Source of the DNA: Collinsella tanakaei
GTDB lineage: Bacteria; Actinomycetota; Coriobacteriia; Coriobacteriales; Coriobacteriaceae
Direction of reading: 5' to 3'
DNA: 59,298 nucleotides
NCBI RefSeq assembly: GCF_016900375.1
Contig: NZ_JACJKB010000015.1
Location: forward strand, 1 to 59,298
The first letter of the stretch is position 1; each line of letters opens with the position of its first letter. This document shows, in pieces, positions 55,634 through 59,298 of this stretch. The notes under the pieces were generated by a model that did no database searches, was not told the origin of the DNA, and was given only the letters and a program-made list of their open reading frames with translations. A program made the position numbers and the translations under genes.

Positions 55634-57880
55634 TCAGTGCTTGAAACGCGCCCCCTGGCGCTTGCGGCCGCCACCGAATTTCGAGCCGCGCCGCGCATCC
55701 TTACGCAGGCGCTCGATGACCTCCTGCTCGGTTCCGCCTTCCACGATCGCCTTGAGGTGAACGAGCGCATCGCGCAGGCGAGCAGCCTCCTCGAAGTCCA
55801 TGGCCTCCGACGCGCTGCGCATGTCCTCCTCCATCGTGGCGATGATGCGCGCGACCTCCTCGGAAGGCAGCGATGCCAGCTCCGCAGCAAGGCGCTCTCC
55901 CGTGCTTTCTTCCTCGGCGGCTTCGGCTCCGGCCGCCTCGCTTCCTGCCGGCGTGAAGAACGCGCCATGGCCGAGCGAGTCGCCGCGGCTGCGATCCTTC
56001 TTCCCCACCGTCTCCGTCGCCTCGGCGATAAAGCTCGAGATGTCGTTGATCGCCTTGCGCACGGTCTTCGGCTCGATGCCGTGCTCCTCGTTGTAGGCCA
56101 TCTGGATACCGCGGCGGCGGTTCGTCTCGTCGATCGCCTCGCGCATGGAGTCGGTGATGGTGTCGGCGTACATGATGACCTCGCCGTCGGCGTTACGCGC
56201 CGCACGGCCGATCGTCTGGATGAGGGAGCGCCTGTTGCGCAGGAAGCCCTCCTTGTCGGCGTCGAGGATCGCGACGAGCGAGACCTCGGGCAGATCCAGG
56301 CCCTCGCGCAGCAGGTTGATGCCCACCAGCACGTCGATCTTGCCCTGGCGCAGATCGCGCAGGATCTCGACGCGGTCGAGGGTAGCCGTGTCGGAATGCA
56401 TGTAGTTGACCTTGATGCCTGCGTCGAGCAGGTGGTCCGTCAGGTCCTCCGCCATACGCTTCGTGAGCGTCGTCACGAGCACGCGTTCCTTGCGCGCCGT
56501 GCGCACGCGGATCTCGTCCAGCAGGTCGTCGATCTGCCCGCGAACCGGACGCACGTCGATCTTGGGATCGAGCAGGCCCGTGGGACGGATGATCTGCTCG
56601 ACGTTGTTCTGGCTCACGCGAAGCTCGTAATCGCCCGGCGTCGCGCTCACGTAGATGAACTGGGGAATGCGGGCCTCGAACTCATCGAAACGCAGCGGAC
56701 GGTTGTCGAGCGCCGAGGGCAGGCGGAAACCGTGCTCCACAAGCGTCACCTTGCGCGAGCGGTCGCCCTCGTGCATGCCGCGGATCTGAGGGACCGTGAC
56801 ATGGCTCTCGTCGATGATGCAGAGCATGTCTTTCGGGAAGTAGTCGATAAGCGTGAACGGGGGTTCTCCGGGCTTTCTGCCATCCAGATGGCGCGAATAG
56901 TTCTCGATGCCCGTGCAGAAGCCCATCGTCTCGAGCATCTCGAGGTCGTAATCGGTGCGCTGCTGCAGACGCTGCGCCTCGAGCAGCTTGTCCTCGGCCT
57001 TGAGCTCGGCCACGCGCTGCTCGCATTCCTCCTCGATGGTCTTGAGCGCCTGCGTCACCTTCGGCTTCTCGGTCACGTAATGGGACGCCGGCCACACGGG
57101 GATGGCATCGTACTCGCGGAGCAGCTCGCCCGTCACCTCGTCGATCTCGGCGATGAGCTCGACCTCGTCGCCGAAGAACTCGAAGCGAAGCGGATGCTCG
57201 GCATAGGGAGGATAGACATCCACCACGTCGCCGCGCACACGGAAGGTGCCGCGTGCAAGATCGTAGTCGTTGCGGTCGTACTGGATGTCGATGAGCGCAT
57301 GGATGAAGTCGTCGCGCTCGAGCGGGACCGTCTTATCGACATTCGGGGCAAGGCCGGCGTAATCCTCGGGGCTGCCGATGCCGTAGATGCACGACACCGA
57401 GGCAACGACGATCACGTCGCGGCGCGAGAGCAGCGATGCGGTCGCCTGATGGCGCAGCATCTCGACTTCCTCATTGATGGAGGAGTCCTTCTCGATATAG
57501 GTGTCGCTCGCCGGCACATAGGCTTCGGGCTGATAGTAGTCGTAGTACGAAACGAAGTACACGACGGCATTATGGGGAAAGAACTCCTTGAGCTCGCTGG
57601 CGAGCTGGGCAGCGAGCGTCTTGTTAGGAGCCATGACGAGCGTCGGCTTGCCGAGCGCCTCGATGGTCTTAGCCATCGTGAACGTCTTTCCCGAACCCGT
57701 GACGCCCAGAAGGACCTGATAACGGTCCCCTGCCTCGATGCCGTGCACAAGGGACTCGATAGCCTGCGGCTGATCGCCCGAAGGCTCATACGGCGCCACG
57801 ACCTCGAATGCGGCGTCTTCACCGGCCACGCCGAACCGCTTGAGCTCGCCTCCGACGCGCTCGACCTCGAAATCAGCCAT
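55634..57880 (-). CDS. uvrB: Excinuclease ABC subunit B
   Basis: The 748-residue helicase-like protein has Walker A GVTGSGKT, the beta-hairpin block [23 protein letters not shown], the second helicase half with [15 protein letters not shown] and TIGRAARN, and a C-terminal UVR motif ([16 protein letters not shown]). It is longer than the usual 660-700 residues because of an Ala/Glu-rich insert (about 620-675) before the UVR motif. GGAGG lies five bases before 57880. It verifies damage after UvrA. Confidence 0.96.
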   Translation of the reverse strand: MADFEVERVGGELKRFGVAGEDAAFEVVAPYEPSGDQPQAIESLVHGIEAGDRYQVLLGVTGSGKTFTMAKTIEALGKPTLVMAPNKTLAAQLASELKEFFPHNAVVYFVSYYDYYQPEAYVPASDTYIEKDSSINEEVEMLRHQATASLLSRRDVIVVASVSCIYGIGSPEDYAGLAPNVDKTVPLERDDFIHALIDIQYDRNDYDLARGTFRVRGDVVDVYPPYAEHPLRFEFFGDEVELIAEIDEVTGELLREYDAIPVWPASHYVTEKPKVTQALKTIEEECEQRVAELKAEDKLLEAQRLQQRTDYDLEMLETMGFCTGIENYSRHLDGRKPGEPPFTLIDYFPKDMLCIIDESHVTVPQIRGMHEGDRSRKVTLVEHGFRLPSALDNRPLRFDEFEARIPQFIYVSATPGDYELRVSQNNVEQIIRPTGLLDPKIDVRPVRGQIDDLLDEIRVRTARKERVLVTTLTKRMAEDLTDHLLDAGIKVNYMHSDTATLDRVEILRDLRQGKIDVLVGINLLREGLDLPEVSLVAILDADKEGFLRNRRSLIQTIGRAARNADGEVIMYADTITDSMREAIDETNRRRGIQMAYNEEHGIEPKTVRKAINDISSFIAEATETVGKKDRSRGDSLGHGAFFTPAGSEAAGAEAAEEESTGERLAAELASLPSEEVARIIATMEEDMRSASEAMDFEEAARLRDALVHLKAIVEGGTEQEVIERLRKDARRGSKFGGGRKRQGARFKH

Positions 57881-57912
57881 GGCAACCTCCATCACGTACG
57901 AACGTTGCGGAT

Positions 57913-58497
57913 TTACATGAAGCTATCTGGATAAAGCTCCCGATATCGCTCATGAGCCGTCTTGACGCGAACAAGATAGGACTGGGTCTCGGGGAACGTA
58001 ATCGAATCCGCGAGGTCCTGCCCGCCATCTGTCCACGAATCGACATTGCCCATGCCGGCGTTATAGGCGGCGATCGCATGATCGGTCGCGCCGTTGAAAT
58101 ACGAGATCAGATACGAAAGATACGCGCAGCCGATCCTGATATTCGTAGAAGGATCGTACAGGTTATCGGGATCCACCTCGTCAGAAGAGACATAGCCCTT
58201 GTGAACCATATCCCACGCGGTATCGGGCATGAGCTGCATAAGGCCGCAAGCCCCGCTGTCTGAGTGCGCAGAGGGATCGAAGCCGGACTCGGTCTCGATG
58301 ACCGCCGCCACGAGATATGGATCGAGCCCGAACTCGGTTGCGGAGGACAAGATGTCCTCCTCATAGCGAAGCGGATAGAACAGCTGGAAGAGCTGAGCGG
58401 GCGCATAGGCATATGCCCACGAAGCGCAACCGAACAGCAGGACCAGCGCAACGGGAATCACCCGATACCACGCAAGAAGACGTGGGCGTCGAGTCAT
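57913..58497 (-). CDS. Lytic transglycosylase (SLT domain)
   Basis: The 194-residue protein has an N-terminal hydrophobic segment (about 12-30, signal or anchor), then an SLT domain with the catalytic Glu in [22 protein letters not shown] and AYNAGMGNV, the standard motifs. It cleaves peptidoglycan glycan strands outside the membrane. Its ATG overlaps the coaE stop (ATGA), so the pair is coupled. GGAGGT lies upstream. Confidence 0.93.
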   Translation of the reverse strand: MTRRPRLLAWYRVIPVALVLLFGCASWAYAYAPAQLFQLFYPLRYEEDILSSATEFGLDPYLVAAVIETESGFDPSAHSDSGACGLMQLMPDTAWDMVHKGYVSSDEVDPDNLYDPSTNIRIGCAYLSYLISYFNGATDHAIAAYNAGMGNVDSWTDGGQDLADSITFPETQSYLVRVKTAHERYRELYPDSFM

Positions 58498-59126
58498 GAG
58501 AGTACCTCCGAAGATGTCAGAAGACCATGGCTTTCGAGCCATCGATCAAGAGAGCTAAAAAGACTATCATCTCCGGCAGTATTGTCAATAACGACATCAG
58601 CAAGAGCGCATAGTTCAGATTCAGAAGGCTGGCATAGCGCGCGCTCGTCAAAGGCTGCGGGGTCCATTCCGCGCGCCACAGCACGCTCACGCCGAACGTC
58701 TATCGGCGCGCTGATGGCAAGAATCTCATCGGCAAGTCCGAACGCATCGGTAAAAGCAGCCGCGACGGAAACCTCCACGACCGTGAGCTCCGGATCAGGT
58801 ACCGTGACGGTGCAGCACAAGGGCGGAAGCAATCGAAACGCAAGCTGCTCGATAAGCACGGGGTGGACGATCGCGTTGAGATCATCGGCATCCTGCGGGG
58901 TAGCAAACGCCTGGCGCGCCAAGGCATGCGAGTCGATTCCCCCGTCAGGATTGAGAATCTCGAATCCGAATCGATCGGCGAGCTCCATCACAAGAGTTGA
59001 GCCAGGAACATAGAGCTCCTTGGCGAACTCATCCAAATCGATTCGAATTGCCCCGCGCCGTTCGAGATACTTCGTGGCACACGATTTTCCCGACGCGATA
59101 TTTCCAATAACAAATGCAGTAAACAT
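58494..59126 (-). CDS. coaE: Dephospho-CoA kinase
   Basis: The 210-residue P-loop kinase has GNIASGKS at the N-terminus, RIDLDEFAKELY (Asp for catalysis) and NAIVHPVLIE. It makes CoA from dephospho-CoA. The start MFTAF at 59126 lies seven bases after a TACAAT box, so it is predicted to be leaderless; no ribosome site is present. The longer frame to 59252 would translate a palindrome and the rRNA terminator and is rejected. Confidence 0.9.
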   Translation of the reverse strand: MFTAFVIGNIASGKSCATKYLERRGAIRIDLDEFAKELYVPGSTLVMELADRFGFEILNPDGGIDSHALARQAFATPQDADDLNAIVHPVLIEQLAFRLLPPLCCTVTVPDPELTVVEVSVAAAFTDAFGLADEILAISAPIDVRRERAVARGMDPAAFDERALCQPSESELCALADVVIDNTAGDDSLFSSLDRWLESHGLLTSSEVLS

Positions 59127-59133
59127 AGGCGCT

Positions 59134-59139
59134 ATTGTA
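59134..59139 (-). promoter_or_regulatory. -10 box TACAAT of coaE
   Basis: On the minus strand GGGTACAAT lies nine bases after palindrome B2 and seven bases before the coaE ATG. This gives a leaderless or near-leaderless mRNA. The spacing copies that at mrp. Confidence 0.6.
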
Positions 59140-59148
59140 CCCGCAGAA

Positions 59149-59179
59149 TGAAAGTTTGGGGACAGGTCCCGAACTTTCA
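59149..59179. repeat. Palindrome B2 (31 bp) upstream of coaE
   Basis: TGAAAGTT/AACTTTCA arms enclose TGGGGACAGGTCCCG. It matches B1 in length and arms; its core (TGGGGACAGGTCC) matches RAYT palindrome A1 (TGGTGCCAGGTCC). Confidence 0.8.
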
Positions 59180-59198
59180 CGCGGCCGAAAAGGGGAAA

Positions 59199-59228
59199 GG
59201 GCCCCGGGGGATCGCTCCCCCGGGGCCC
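59199..59228 (-). terminator. rRNA operon terminator
   Basis: A 12-bp stem GGGCCCCGGGGG/CCCCCGGGGCCC with a six-base loop follows the 5S rRNA end; TTTCCCCTTTT comes next on the minus strand. Confidence 0.88.
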
Positions 59229-59253
59229 TCCCCGCGATGAAACGCCGTCCACC

Positions 59254-59298
59254 GGTCAGCGGCGCCCTGCTCTCCCACGGGCTTCCCCCGCAGTACCA
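59254..59298 (-). rRNA. rrf: 5S rRNA, 3' part only
   Basis: The minus strand reads TGGTACTGCGG...GGGAAGCCC...GGGAGAGCAGGGCGCCGC, the conserved 3' third of 5S rRNA. The gene is cut by the window edge, so the rest of the rRNA operon lies beyond. Confidence 0.9.

Noticed and set aside
59127-59252. N-terminal extension of CoaE
   Set aside because: It crosses palindrome B2 and the rRNA terminator, and the P-loop lies normally close to the start at 59126.

Overview
The window is high-GC, gene-dense bacterial DNA from an actinobacterium, most likely a gut member of the Coriobacteriia (Collinsella or a close relative). This rests on the rapZ-whiA pair, twin-arginine lipoprotein signals on the ABC binding proteins, an actinobacterial style of WhiA and RapZ, and complete sialic acid uptake and catabolism genes. 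Species is inferred, not proven. Most genes lie on the minus strand; one plus-strand block runs from about 43.85 to 54.7 kb, interrupted by one minus-strand gene.

Layout. 0.1-4.5 kb: an IS110-type transposase remnant, a small lipoprotein, and a partner-switching module (a STAS domain fused to an RsbW-like kinase domain, plus a PAS-GAF-PP2C phosphatase). 4.8 kb: tRNA-Leu(GAG). 5.0-12.9 kb: an oligopeptide ABC operon oppABCDF with an attenuator-like hairpin after oppA and a second oppA paralogue at its end. 13.3-14.6 kb: secG and a REP-associated (Y1/HUH) transposase framed by four 31-bp palindromes. 14.7-21.5 kb: gpmI, tpiA, pgk, gapA, whiA and rapZ. 21.6-30.3 kb: sialic acid genes (nanE, ROK kinase, NanA-like lyase, and a four-gene ABC importer with a permease-ATPase fusion). 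Between nanE and the kinase lie two tandem 0.1-kb elements whose stems covary.

30.8-40.4 kb: uvrC and a cell-envelope cassette (ATP-grasp ligase, FemAB-like transferase, DegT aminotransferase, MurJ flippase with a long N-terminal tail), then a YbaK deacylase and an NlpC/P60 hydrolase. 40.8-43.7 kb: uvrA. 43.9-50.7 kb: an LTA synthase-like membrane sulfatase, a CbiK/CysG-N siroheme fusion, a GNAT protein, and a very unusual fusion of CoA-disulfide reductase, rhodanese, siroheme sulfite/nitrite reductase and ferredoxin domains. 50.8-54.7 kb: Mrp and two flavoproteins. 54.8-59.1 kb: an unknown membrane protein, uvrB, a lytic transglycosylase and coaE. The window ends inside the 3' end of a 5S rRNA gene, the tail of an rRNA operon.

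How the parts fit: the siroheme fusion could supply the cofactor for the sulfur reductase fusion, and Mrp could help load its Fe-S clusters. The Sat-like importer, NanA-like lyase, ROK kinase and NanE form a path from sialic acid to GlcNAc-6-P. The MurJ/DegT/Fem/ATP-grasp set looks like a lipid II tailoring and export cassette. The best candidates for something undescribed are the covarying tandem element (22.4-22.6 kb), the four-part sulfur reductase, the 31-bp palindrome family that also sits at two apparently leaderless promoters, and the envelope cassette.
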